From contig LXFE01000678.1 of assembly GCA_001929475.1 (NCBI GenBank), positions 15,303-29,932 of the forward strand: a stretch of 14,630 bases of DNA, written 5' to 3'. The notes under the pieces are model-generated. The model saw nothing but the letters and a program-made list of their open reading frames with translations, searched no databases and had not been told where the DNA came from. Below, one piece after another: positions 1 through 9,273 of the stretch. Numbering within the stretch: the stretch's first letter is position 1; the number at the start of each line of letters is the position of its first letter. The translations under genes and the position numbers were made by a program. This DNA is from Neolecta irregularis DAH-3 (Eukaryota > Ascomycota > Neolectomycetes > Neolectales > Neolectaceae).

Positions 1-168
1 ATGTCACGGGAGATTTGTATATCAAGGAATGATGAAGACAGCGCGCAAATGAGACGCAAAATATGTAACCGGCGACATATTATATCCTTGTAAGCTGCAG
101 GAACATCAGCACGATTGGCATGTATAAGGAGATCTAGTCACAGTCAGCAACGATCGTGAAACTACGTT
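1..168. other. Left edge, no feature recognised
   Basis: I see no convincing gene, RNA or repeat here. It lies 3' of the tentative minus-strand gene that ends at 169, so it may hold that gene's 3' untranslated region or a neighbour that begins outside the window. Confidence 0.4.
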
Positions 169-644
169 TCAACCATTAGCGATGGAAAGGAAATGGGATA
201 TGTCAATGTCAATGTCAATGTCCGGTCGCATCTCATTGTCAAGCTTAGTTTCATAGGACCCCTGTAGACGGCCAAAAAGCAGTTCCATTGCTTCATATAA
301 CGAGTAATCGACAATGGCAAAATTGATACTAGATGCCGGTGTTGTGCTCGTGATCGAAGAGTCTGGAAGCATTGACATGTAATGTGCTCTCCCTACGACT
401 GCATTCTTATTTCAATATCGCCATGAAGTATATTTACATTATAACTGTAGAGAGAATAGAATAACTAAAAGGATACTGAAATTCAATATGGAGAATCCAC
501 CACACTATTTCGAAGATTACTTCGCAACGGGCGTAAGGGTGTGGCGAGTGACTGCCTTGTAGGTCGAACAAATGATTTCTTGTCGACTATCGAGACTGAG
601 AGACGGGAGGTCAACTCTAATTCATAGGAAATGCATACCATCAT
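169..644 (-). CDS. Tentative small hypothetical protein (3 exons)
   Basis: A possible 135-residue protein, complement(join(169..405,438..464,501..644)). It starts at the first of two adjacent ATGs (644, 641), just after an in-frame TAA. The proposed introns (36 nt at 465-500 and 32 nt at 406-437) start with GT, end in TTTTAG and ATAAG, keep the frame and match the size class of the confident introns nearby. The first exon encodes a Ser/Arg/Leu-rich segment; the last encodes an Asp-Ile repeat from the TGTCAA hexamer array and ends with ANG. I recognise no family. The middle exon is only 27 nt, and the pyrimidine run before CTACAG at 445 could be the true acceptor, so the exon structure is uncertain. 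If real, it is the next gene downstream of VID27 on the same strand, with its ATG 85 bp from the VID27 stop. Confidence 0.27.
201..222. repeat. TGTCAA hexamer tandem repeat
   Basis: TGTCAA repeats about 3.7 times without interruption. Read on the minus strand in the frame of the candidate exon it encodes alternating Asp-Ile, so expansion or contraction would not shift that frame. Confidence 0.8.
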
Positions 645-729
645 TTGACAAAGTAACAATTACATTGTTGTCCGATCCAAATTTGAAGTTCTCCGCTTTG
701 ACCTTCAAAGTTAATTTCACATTTAGAGT

Positions 730-3178
730 TTATGTTTGTACCTCTTCGCCATAGCTTTTGATGTGATACTTGTTAGTAATACCCTGTTTGACTTGCTCAA
801 AATTCCAGGAGATAACGTACGGTCCGGAGCTCGTTACAATGGTCGTTTCCTTGACATCTGGTCCCGTGTTGAACTTGGCAGTCGTGAAGCTGAGGGCAGA
901 TGTTTGCTGCATCATCGCAACATGTTGGGGCTTGAGCTGTAAACGCCTTGGACGAGGCTTACTATCCTTTGCAAAGCTTCGCTCAAAACCTAACTTCCCT
1001 TCGTATCTGCCTTCTTTAATCGTAGCGTCAATAATGAGAAGATAGGTTTTACAAGTTGCAAGAACCCAGCCACCGTTTGCAGTGACATCAATTCCAATAA
1101 TAGGTTCTCCAAGAGGCATCAATAAACTCTTCGCATTAATACCGAGCCGATCAAAAAGTCGGATATCCCCTTTATTGGAGGCTACAGCGATATATCCTTG
1201 TTCTGTAGTAGCAGTGGTTGAGAAATCATTCTTAGAAACGTAGCTTTTGTGTTCAGAGTTAACGAGCTTGTTCCCAGACAAGCGCGGATCGATTCTAAAC
1301 AAGCCGTTTTGCGAAATCCCAATCACTGTGTGCTCTGATGTCATCTGTGCAAACTTGTTGTCTGGAGTGAAATCTTTAACGGTAATGTCTTCATCTACTT
1401 TCCATTCATCAACAACTTTCCCTGTTTCGAGATCCATCTTGTAAAGGCTCTGAGGGTTATCAGGATTCTGAAGAATCATGGCAGAATCTTCTTGATGGAG
1501 CAGAACCTAAAGGTCAACAAAGATGACGAAAGAACATGTACTTTAGCAGGATTGAAGTCTTTGCCATTCATATCCGCAACTTTGTTGATGGTGGTTGCGA
1601 ATTTGAGTCGATTATCGTTGGTGTGTTTGAATACACCGATTTTATTCCCACGCACGACAAATGAACGATTGTGTTTGTATCCAACGGCCAACTGACTGTT
1701 TTCACCTTCCCCACCCACTCCTTCAGTTTCGGAATCGGACACTTCGCTTTGAAGAGCTGCAATATAAGCCAAGCTAAGGATGCTATTGTACCGTCCTCAA
1801 ATTCATCGGTCTCTGACTGAGCAGAAGTCTCTTCTTCGTCAGGCTGGTCAATGTCCATTGCATCGTCATCTCTGAAGGCATCCATGACGTAATCCCGCTC
1901 TTCGCCTTTGTTCTTGGACCATTTAGTTTCATTCAGCATTTCCCATAATGCACGCATTAGACCTTCCTGGAAGATCTCTTCGGTCTCTATATCTGGGAAT
2001 CGCAGAAGCCAAGAATAGGCTTTGTTATTCTCGTCATAATAGTTCCATATAAAACACAATTGTTCCTATCGTTAGTATAACTTTTTAGAAATCGACAAAC
2101 GTAGTTGAAGACAGGCGACATTTCGGGAAGGATTTCCATTTCAAGCCAAGGTCGCCCTTGACTTTGAATTGAAAGCCAGTCTGGGATGTAAGTAAGGCTT
2201 GTGAAGTAGGCGCGTGCATTTCCACTCTCCGATTTCAGACACTGTTGCAATGACGCGCTTTTCCTGCAGAACAAACAGGCCTTCGGTCGGATCAAATAGG
2301 TGAAGTTCTGCTCCAACCTGAGCGAGAGTCTCGCCCTGTTCAGGTGCATCAAGGACTATAGGTGCAATAAATGTTTTCTCCCTACGTCGTACCGCTTTGG
2401 TGGGAAATCTTTTCTCTGGATTGGGAGAATATCTTGGTGCTGGAGCACTGAAATCTTCCGGCGTCGAGGGCCTCTCCGGGGAATCACTGGCCTCTTAGAT
2501 ATCTGTAAACATAGGTGAAATACGCGTAACTGAATTGCCGTAAATCTACCTCTGTAGCAAAGGTATGGGATTGGCGATATTTCCTTTCATACATACACTG
2601 GTAGGCAACCATTTCAAAAGCATAGCAGGTCTCAGGGGGAGTAGATCCATCGCATAAAAATTCATAACGATCGCCGTAATCCTGACTTCAGTTGAAGAAC
2701 AATACAAGAAAAAGGTACTCCGGATAGGTCTTTCCAGCTGAAAGTGGTTCCTTCCTCATTGACGACTACTCTTAAATCAAGCGACTGATCTATAAGAAAA
2801 ACTTTCTCTGCGGAATCTGATCGGTAAGCTTCGATCTGATTACAAATTTTACCCTCAGAGCTGACGTCATCTTCACTTATCTCTTCTTCGCCTTCTTCAT
2901 ATGCCCGCTGAATCACCAGATGATAATGATAATGAGTAGACGTCCGTCGAACAGAGGCAACAGCGTCTTTGAAACTGCAGCATCAATATCTTTCGGTTTC
3001 ATTTTCCGAATACTTACATACATTCGCTGGAACCCTTAGGAGAACTAGGCCGTACAAGAAACAGTTGGCCCGCAGGTATTTGCACAACTTCGGTTTTATT
3101 TGGATCACCTAAAGCAGTAAATACAATGACAAAAGATAAAGTATAACCCCAGATGTATTTTCCAAGTTTCTTGAGCAT
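730..3178 (-). CDS. VID27: Vid27 family protein (vacuolar import and degradation), 9 exons
   Basis: Predicted 716 residues, complement(join(730..1506,1542..1756,1792..2065,2101..2180,2218..2493,2531..2681,2719..2974,3018..3108,3148..3178)); all phases close. The family is named for a yeast mutant affecting fructose-1,6-bisphosphatase import and degradation; its biochemical role is poorly known. Evidence is the conserved order: N-terminal KKLGKYIWGDPNK, then IPAGQLFLVRPSSPKGS, FKDAVASVRRTS (about 42-53), YERKYRQSH before residue 170, AELHLFDP, EIGEWKYWL, the NYYDENNKAYSWLLRFPD block (about 300), an acidic stretch (about 350-400), SQLAVGYKHNRSFVVRGNKIGVF and a beta-propeller-like C-terminal third. 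Start chosen at 3178; an in-frame ATG at 3184 would add two residues. Eight introns of 35-43 nt, one with a GC donor (2181-2217). The intron between exons 4 and 5 is ambiguous: 2494-2530 (37 nt, donor GTTACG) or 2492-2549 (58 nt). Yeast Vid27 is somewhat longer. Confidence 0.93.
2181..2217 (-). other. VID27: GC-AG intron in VID27
   Basis: The only splice that restores the conserved EIGEWKYWLSIQ segment joins T at 2218 to AC at 2180. This makes a 37-nt intron that begins GCACGC and ends CATCCCAG. The nearby GT (GTGGAA, 2224) leads into a stop in the frame needed. GC-AG introns are a known minor class, but the donor context here (AAAT before GC) is not the usual AG before GC. Confidence 0.7.
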
Positions 3179-3434
3179 TTCCATGATTGGCAAATCTTGG
3201 AGGTGAGCCGATAACCTTCAAGTATAAAAAAGCGCGCGGGAACTTCAAAATTTTCGAGAACATCAAATGTATGCATTAATCTATTACGTGCAAGTTCTCT
3301 TGTCAGGATCAACATGCTCTTGCTCTATGTACAATTTTGCGCCATCAAATCCAGCCTTATAAATTATTCGCTTATATAAAGGAAGCGCGAATGCTAATGT
3401 CACAAGTATAAATCACATGAACTGCACAATAGTG

Positions 3435-4875
3435 TCAAGTTTTAGCCTTCTTTCCGGAGCGGGTAGCTGGGTGATTAGTGTATGTGCTGAAAGACTTCAT
3501 ACACTTTTCTGCTTCCACGGCATTGTCATCCTTTTCCGTCATTACACTTTCACGCCGACGTTTTACTCCATTTGGACTCGTACTTTTACAATCCTTGGGC
3601 GATATCTGAATAGATGAGCCATTCTGTGAGGGCCCAGGCCCGTTCAACGTGATAGATGTATTAAGATGCTGGAGGTGAGGGGACGGTGATGGAGCTGAAG
3701 GTGATGATCCATTCTGTCCTAGACCATGCATGGACATTTGCAATGAACTGGCAAAATTTCGCAATGAGGTCGTCGGTGCAGCATCCTGGCTTGCGGAAAA
3801 GCTCATGAGCTCTCGCATATATGAAAGACTTTCAACAATCTAAAAGCTTTAGACATACTAATCAAAGTTCTACCTCTAAGCAACGCATTGCTTTGGGTGT
3901 AATCCCGAAATCATTTACGAGACTCTCGGGTATCCGAATCTCTTCCGATACTTGGCTATGCCGTCTAGTATTGGTGCTTGGGGTGGGGGAACTCTCGACA
4001 CTTGTGGGGACCGGAGACGGTTTACACAGTATGTTCCGAGGAATTAATTCAAAGTGGCTTTGGGTTAAGAAATCGAAAGTATCAATCCTCATGACCCCAG
4101 GGAGATAAAATACCCTTAAATGACCGGCGACTGTGACCTACCATAAATCATTGATTCAAGAAAAATATGTGAAATACCTGAATCCCGTTCTCGAACCAGT
4201 AGATAATGCTTGCGCGTGGACATTCAACGAGAAGCATGCCCGTAGGCAACATAAAGTCTCTCGGTCCGTCTAAAAGCAACTGCATTTGACGAATTCCGCT
4301 TTCATGGTTCATAAGAAAGTAGCGGGGTAAAATCCCACTGGGAATTTCTACTTTGTTTAGCAAAATTGAGCGAATCCTAAAAAGATTTACCAAAAAGTCT
4401 TTGGTCTTTTGTGGTTGAATGATATGAAGTGTATCGCATAACGGCGTTATCCATGAAATAATCGCCAATGACTTTCTTCCAATAGGCTATGTTGTGTCTA
4501 TGCTATTCGATGAATGAAGATCGTTTGTAGGGGATGATTTACTTCCCTGCACCCGCTCAACGCTTCGCCAAACTGATGCAATCGAAGAACACCGCTGTTG
4601 ACAGCTGGTCTTAGCCTGTATATCGTAAAAATCTCGGGAAATATGATGCTTGGAAAAACATACTGCGTTGCAGGCGCGCTAGGATTCATAGCCATTTGAT
4701 TGGATAGCGACGCTTGAGAAAAGCCAGGCGCAATATTCTGGACCTGGCTCCTGGCCAGCATCTGCTGATGCTGACGAGCTTGCATCTGGGCTTGGATCAT
4801 GGCGGGGTGCAAGTTTTGCGAAAATTGCTGCATCATTGCAGAGTTATGTGGACCGGAGCCTGGTGGAGCAGTCAT
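3435..4875 (-). CDS. ptaB: LIM-domain-binding / SEUSS-type transcriptional regulator (PtaB/Mfg1/Adn-like), 6 exons
   Basis: Predicted 411 residues, complement(join(3435..3839,3874..4137,4178..4347,4391..4502,4543..4615,4664..4875)). Family members (Aspergillus PtaB, yeast Mfg1, fission yeast Adn2/Adn3, plant SEUSS, animal LDB1) are nuclear co-regulators; the fungal ones work with LisH/Flo8-type and bHLH-type factors in adhesion and filamentous growth. The order is: a Gln/Met-rich N terminus (1-70), SGVLRLHQFGEAL, AYWKKVIGDYF, a core with LPRYFLMNHESGIRQMQLLL and ECPRASIIYWFENG (about 135-189), GHLRVFYLPGVMRIDTFDFL with HFELIPRN, then GITPKAMRCLEIVESLSYMREL, and a low-complexity Ser/Pro/Asn tail with basic KRRR and KKAK patches that could be nuclear localisation signals. 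Introns are 34-48 nt. The 48-nt first intron has no in-frame stop. The start is the first ATG of the open frame; about 180 bp separate it from the DPH1 stop. Confidence 0.87.
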
Positions 4876-5056
4876 GATGTGGAAGATACAATATCGAATA
4901 TTTATCCGTGAATCGAGATATGGGGATCTGCGGTTGGTTTTGGTGGCGGAAGAGGAACTTCTGTTGTACTGCTCACATCCGGAAAATTACTCAACTACAA
5001 TTTTATACAATTAAATATCCATTAAGTGCTTATTGATTGCGGGGTATTTCAAAAGT

Positions 5057-6516
5057 TCAATGACGAGGCGGACCGCGACCGTGATTCGGGGTCCATGCAC
5101 CCAGCGACTCATTCGCGTAAAAGTCCATAGGATAGGTCTGCTGCCATTCTACTTGTCCAAGTGCAACAGAGAACTCATAAGGCGAAAGTAGCGGCTTTGT
5201 AAAGGCATACCCCCAGTCAATAGACAACCGAGGGCATGCAATCTGAACCCATGCATCAACATCTTCGAACTGATCTAGCTTCGAGGGAAAAATCTCGGAG
5301 AGTAGGACGATAATATGCACCATTCCAGCACGACGAATTTGTGTTTCCAAATTCTTAGGTCAGTTAGAGACAAGAGATCAGTTCTCTACCTCAAGTACTC
5401 TAAGGCTTCCTTGCCTTCCAAGAGTACCGAGAATCAATCCAATTTTTTTCGAATGACGTGTTTTGGCTATAGCGTCTTGTCTAAGTTCATACATTTCATC
5501 ATGTCCGTATTTTTCGTGTGTGAAAGATCGAGCATAGGGGTCATAGCAATAGGCAGTAACAGTTGGGTTTGCGATCATAATTGACTCAAGATGGAACCTT
5601 CCATCTCCAACATAAACAATTAGGTCGATGTCTTTGCCAAGTTTAGGAGCTGTACAGCCTAAAATTTCTCCCGGTGAAAGTGGCTTGGCTTGTGGTATAG
5701 TAATGCGAAATCCAGAATGTGATTCAGTCCGTGTTTCGAGGTCATCACGTACTGAGTGTAGAGTTGCAACAAACTGTATCGTGCCAACTAATGCAATACT
5801 CGTTTCTGCAGGTATATTATGACGCAAAGTCGATACTAGGTGGTTTGTATCAAAGGCAATATCCACGAATATGTAGAGAGTTTTGATTGGCGTTACATCT
5901 ACTGGAACCAAACAAGAATGGCCATAGTGGACAAGGAAGTCGCACCCCAAGGCTCGTGCGGTGAAATCGTCGATACAACAAGCTCCATAAGTCACGTCCC
6001 CCATAACGAGGCTTTCAGCATCACAGAACCTTGTTATCAACTAAGCTACAGGATATGATACCGTTCAAGGATGTCGGCGATTGTACACGCGAACATCAAA
6101 AGTCCTTCAGGCATTTGTAGCGCTACTGAAAATGTTAGGCATAACATTGTTCAAATCCGAACCCCTCTTTGCATTCACGCGTCGAATATGCCATACCGTT
6201 TTATGAATCTCGAGGTTATAGTTGGTAGGTAGCTGAAAAACAATTAGTTCATGCACGGCTTTGTAACAAACAAGATCTATGGCCTTATTCAGTTCTGGGT
6301 CTTCCAGAATTTCTTTTGGAATCTGGTTAACAGCTCTTGCACATCTCTCCGACTTTTCTAAACAATCAGCCGCCAAGAAAACGACAATGTACTGGATATA
6401 ACAACTGCGCCATTTCCAATGCTCTCGTCGCCATTAAAGGCCTTTAAGCGGACAGCAGCAGCATGTTTCCTTCCTATAAAACGTTTTCTCGCTGGAGGTG
6501 TACTTTCATTAGTCAT
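5057..6516 (-). CDS. DPH1: Diphthamide biosynthesis protein 1 (2-(3-amino-3-carboxypropyl)histidine synthase subunit), 6 exons
   Basis: Predicted 426 residues (yeast Dph1 has 425), complement(join(5057..5353,5390..6029,6062..6125,6163..6232,6272..6357,6393..6516)). With Dph2 it forms the radical-SAM-like Fe-S enzyme that transfers the 3-amino-3-carboxypropyl group of S-adenosylmethionine to a histidine of eEF2 in the cytosol, the first step of diphthamide formation. Conserved blocks are [95 protein letters not shown] and [13 protein letters not shown] with PLLSPYE. The three cysteines expected to bind the 4Fe-4S cluster fall at about 133, 240 and 368. Five introns of 32-39 nt; the 39-nt one at 6233-6271 is stop-free and in phase. 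The gene shares its promoter with the divergent HMG-CoA lyase gene. No missing key residue seen. Confidence 0.96.
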
Positions 6517-6626
6517 ACTGCTGTCGAAACTAAAAAAGACACCAGTAAACGTCGCTGCACGTGATTCAAGATCACTGTTGTCACACTTCCCCACTCCTCT
6601 GTTCGATATATATACAGTTTTCGCCG
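6517..6626. promoter_or_regulatory. Divergent DPH1 / HMG-CoA lyase promoter with CACGTG
   Basis: Only 110 bp separate the two start codons. The gap holds a CACGTG E-box (6558-6563) in GCACGTGATT and a TATA-like GATATATATA (6605-6614) placed to serve the plus-strand gene, about 15-20 bp before its ATG. CACGTG is the core site of bHLH factors such as Cbf1 or Pho4; which factor would bind is not known. No in-frame ATG precedes 6627 on the plus strand here. Confidence 0.5.
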
Positions 6627-7719
6627 ATGCCTCCGATAAAATATCCCAGACCGACAGGCCACAACCTACTGCCGCCCCAGGTTTTAAGGCCAAAATCCCA
6701 CGAGTATGTTCGTATTGTAGATGTGAGTGTGAGAGACGGCCTTCAGAATGAACGCGGATTTGTACCTACAGAAATTAAGTGTGAATTGCTTGATCGTCTG
6801 ACCCGGACGGGATTGGAAGCTATCGAGGCTACAAGCTTTGTATCTCCGAAGTGGGTCCCCCAGGTATTCAACTGTGGAGACTTCATGTGCTCACTGTTCA
6901 GCTTGCTGATGCTCGAAAAGTCATGGGGCATATTAAACGAGCCCATTCCGCTTCGAAAATCCGATTTCCTGTCCTTGTCCCTAATAAAGGAGGGTTGGAA
7001 TCTGCCCGTGCTGCTGGGGCCACGGAGATTGCAGTATTTGCTTCCGCAAGCGAAGGGTTTAGTCGAAAAAACATCAATTGTTCGATCGAAGAAAGTTTGA
7101 GAAGATATAAAGAAGTGTGTCTGTTGGCGTTACAATATGGAATGAAAGTGAGAGGTACTACTGGATGCTGTTCAAGGTAATTTATCAGGGTACGTAAGCT
7201 GCGTTATTGCTTGCCCGTACGATGGTCATACACCTCCGGAAAACGTACTACGAGTATCACAATCCCTTCTAGACATGGGCTGCTTCGAAATATCTTTAGG
7301 AGACACAATTGGTGTCGGAACACCAGGTATCTGGCTTATCTCTATTGGCTTAACGATAAGCAACGATTGGAATTCTGTTGAATTATCTCCTCAAAACAAT
7401 TCCGTCACATAGCCTAGCAGGCCATTTTCATGATACATATGGGCAGGGTGTTGCTAATGTCGTCAAAGCTCTTGAAATGGGAATTCGAACGTTTGATGCA
7501 AGTGTGGGTGGGCTAGGTGGGTGCCCCTTCGCAAAAGGGGCAACGGGCAACGTTGCTATGGAAGATGTTCTCTATTGTTTGCATAGTATGGGCTTTAAAA
7601 CCGGTGTGAATTTGGAAATGGTTGCGGATATTGGAGACTGGATTTCGAAAACCTTGGCCAGGAACAATTCCTCGAGGTGTGGGACTGCTTTGGTAAACAG
7701 GCGGAGGGCGAAATTATAA
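6627..7719 (+). CDS. HMGCL: Hydroxymethylglutaryl-CoA lyase, 4 exons
   Basis: Predicted 328 residues (human HMGCL has 325), join(6627..6863,6902..7154,7189..7326,7361..7719). It cleaves HMG-CoA to acetyl-CoA and acetoacetate, the last step of leucine breakdown. Diagnostic residues: VRDGLQNE (Arg36, Asp37), [23 protein letters not shown], the metal-binding GHFHDTYGQ (His231, His233) and the active-site loop [17 protein letters not shown] (Cys264). Introns are 38, 34 and 34 nt. As written the protein ends RRRAKL; AKL fits a type 1 peroxisomal targeting signal and is preceded by basic residues. The last coding region also contains a good 40-nt intron (7693-7732); splicing it would replace the tail with TLVIM and end at 7750. 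The N terminus is basic but Pro-rich, not a clear mitochondrial presequence. It converges with ARG8. Confidence 0.95.
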
Positions 7720-7732
7720 CATCGAAGTCTAG
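7693..7732 (+). other. HMGCL: Candidate retained or alternative intron at the HMG-CoA lyase 3' end
   Basis: The element starts GTAAAC, has TTATAACAT as a possible branch region and ends GTCTAG, giving 40 nt, within the size range of the other introns. It starts in phase 0 after GTAL. Spliced product: TLVIM then TAA at 7748-7750 (325 residues). Unspliced product: VNRRRAKL then TAA at 7717-7719 (328 residues). Both frames close cleanly; which form dominates cannot be told from sequence. Confidence 0.45.
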
Positions 7733-7803
7733 ACGCTAGTTATTATGTAACTGACTATGTTGGAGGTCAGGAGACGTTAAATGTGATTATGCGATTGCCA
7801 AGA

Positions 7804-9267
7804 CTACATGACTGAGAATGCCTCTTCTATAATATCTAGCCCATTCCGCAAAGGTTCTGGTTCAATATTCAGGGGAGGAATGATCCGTAGTGTATTGTTG
7901 CCGGCAGATATGATCAAAAGACCGCGTTCCCGACACAGGTCAATGAAATGCGTTGGGTCAACAGATAACTGCACGCCAAGCAAAAGACCTCTTCCCCGAA
8001 TCTCGGTTATCAGCGAGGGAAATCGATATTGTAGACGTCGTAATCGAGAAGTAATAACATCACTTGATTGTTGAACTGACTGTAAGAGTTCGGTTGAAGA
8101 TAGACGCGAGAATGTATGATGAGCAACTCGACAGGCGAGTGGGTTCCCTCCAAACGTGGTGCCTTGACGTCAATGGATATGTTTCAGTCATTGTCACCAT
8201 GATCTCCAATCTTGATAGCCTCTGCTACATCTTCACCTACGAGAATAGCGCCGATTGGGAATCCATTTGCAAGTGATTTGGCCATCGTTAAAACATCTGG
8301 CTGGATATATTTCGGTAAGTATTGGTGAGCCCATAACTTTCCTGTTCGCCCGAGACCACACTGAAGAATCAGTGGTGAATTATCAGGCCTTACCTGAATC
8401 TCATCAAAAACAAGTACTGCGCTCACCTGAGTACATCTTTCCCGCAAGGCCCCCAAAAACTCAGCCGATCCTTGATATACTCCACCTTCGCCCTGAATAG
8501 GTTCAACTATGACACCACATGTTTCTTCCGTGACAAGCTCAGCAATGCCTTCAGCTTTATTATATTCTCCGACCACGAAACCAGGAACCATTGGAGCAAA
8601 AGGTGCTTGATATTTTGGATTTGGGGTTGCACTTAGGGAACCCATCGTTCTACCATGAAATGAATTCGTGAAGGATACGATCTTATGTTTTTTCACATCG
8701 CCGATTAATTTTCCCACTTTCCTACAAAATTTGATTGCCCCTTCGTTTGCCTCTGTTCCGCTGTTGGCGAAGAAGACTTTGGAAGCCTTCTGCATTCCAC
8801 CTGATAGTCTGGTTGTCTCAACAATAAGCCTTGCAAGCTCTCCAGCCTGGGACGCATGATATAAATTGCTGACGTGAATTAACTTGAGAGCTTGATCGTG
8901 AATGATGGCGGCGATCGTTGGATCAGCATGTCCAAGAGCATTTACAGCAATTCCGGCAGTGAAGTCAATATAGCGCCTTTGGTTCTAATTAGCTCGTGCG
9001 GCCAAGAGATGGAAGATTCCTGTTTTCCAAGTCCCATAAATATGCACCTTTACCCCGCGTGAATACAACATTTGGACGAGTATATGTGGTCAACACGAAT
9101 TCAGAATTATCCTTGATCAATTTTGCAGATGGCGAATTATCAGACGGATCTGGATGCGAGACTTTTCTAATCAACTACGAACAATGAGAAAACAGCCTTC
9201 TTCATGAGAACCAAACTATCGACCTTTGAAGTATTTTGGCTAGATGAGTAAAGTGCTGATTGAGCAT
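7804..9267 (-). CDS. ARG8: Acetylornithine aminotransferase, mitochondrial, 5 exons
   Basis: Predicted 436 residues (yeast Arg8 has 423), complement(join(7804..8162,8198..8360,8394..8976,9020..9174,9217..9267)). This PLP-dependent class-III transaminase makes N-acetylornithine in arginine synthesis. Blocks: YTRPNVVFTRGKGAYLWDLENR, YIDFTAGIAVNALGHADP, HVSNLYH, FFANSGTEANEGAIKF, SFHGRTMGSLSATPNPKY, VEPIQGEGGVY, VFDEIQCGLGRTGKLW (Asp260), the Schiff-base lysine in TMAKSLANGFPIGA (Lys291) and GTTFGGNPLAC. The short first exon, MLNQHFTHLAKILQRSI, is basic with no acidic residue, as expected for a mitochondrial presequence; it is inferred, because the following exon opens without an ATG. An alternative first intron (9164-9221, 58 nt) also keeps frame. 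The second intron has an apparent GA donor. The 33-nt intron at 8361-8393 is stop-free and in phase. Confidence 0.93.
8977..9019 (-). other. ARG8: Apparent GA-AG intron in ARG8
   Basis: Between LENR and RYIDFTAG, which are contiguous in this family, the reading frame is broken. The 66 bases read on the minus strand from GGAAAACAG to GCGCTATATT contain no GT at all. The only splice I find that restores the conserved segment joins AACAG (to 9020) to GCGCTAT (from 8976), giving 43 nt that begin GAATCT and end CCAAAG. CTAATTAG inside could be the branch region. GTATCT is used as a donor elsewhere in the window (7327, 10715), so GAATCT could be a mutated or misread GTATCT. Confidence 0.55.
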
Positions 9268-9273
9268 GACTCA
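9267..9273 (-). promoter_or_regulatory. Gcn4/CpcA-type motif TGAGTCA touching the ARG8 start codon
   Basis: On the minus strand the sequence reads TGAGTCATG: the seven-base bZIP site TGAGTCA runs into the predicted ARG8 ATG (9265-9267). General amino acid control of arginine genes through this motif is well known in ascomycetes, but the site normally lies upstream of transcription start. Here it could be chance, an internal element, or a hint that the real start differs. Confidence 0.3.

Noticed and set aside
4876-4995. Pro-rich frame upstream of the PtaB-like ATG as extra N-terminal coding sequence
   Set aside because: It has no ATG, is in a different frame from the first exon, ends in a stop before it, and no intron clearly connects the two.
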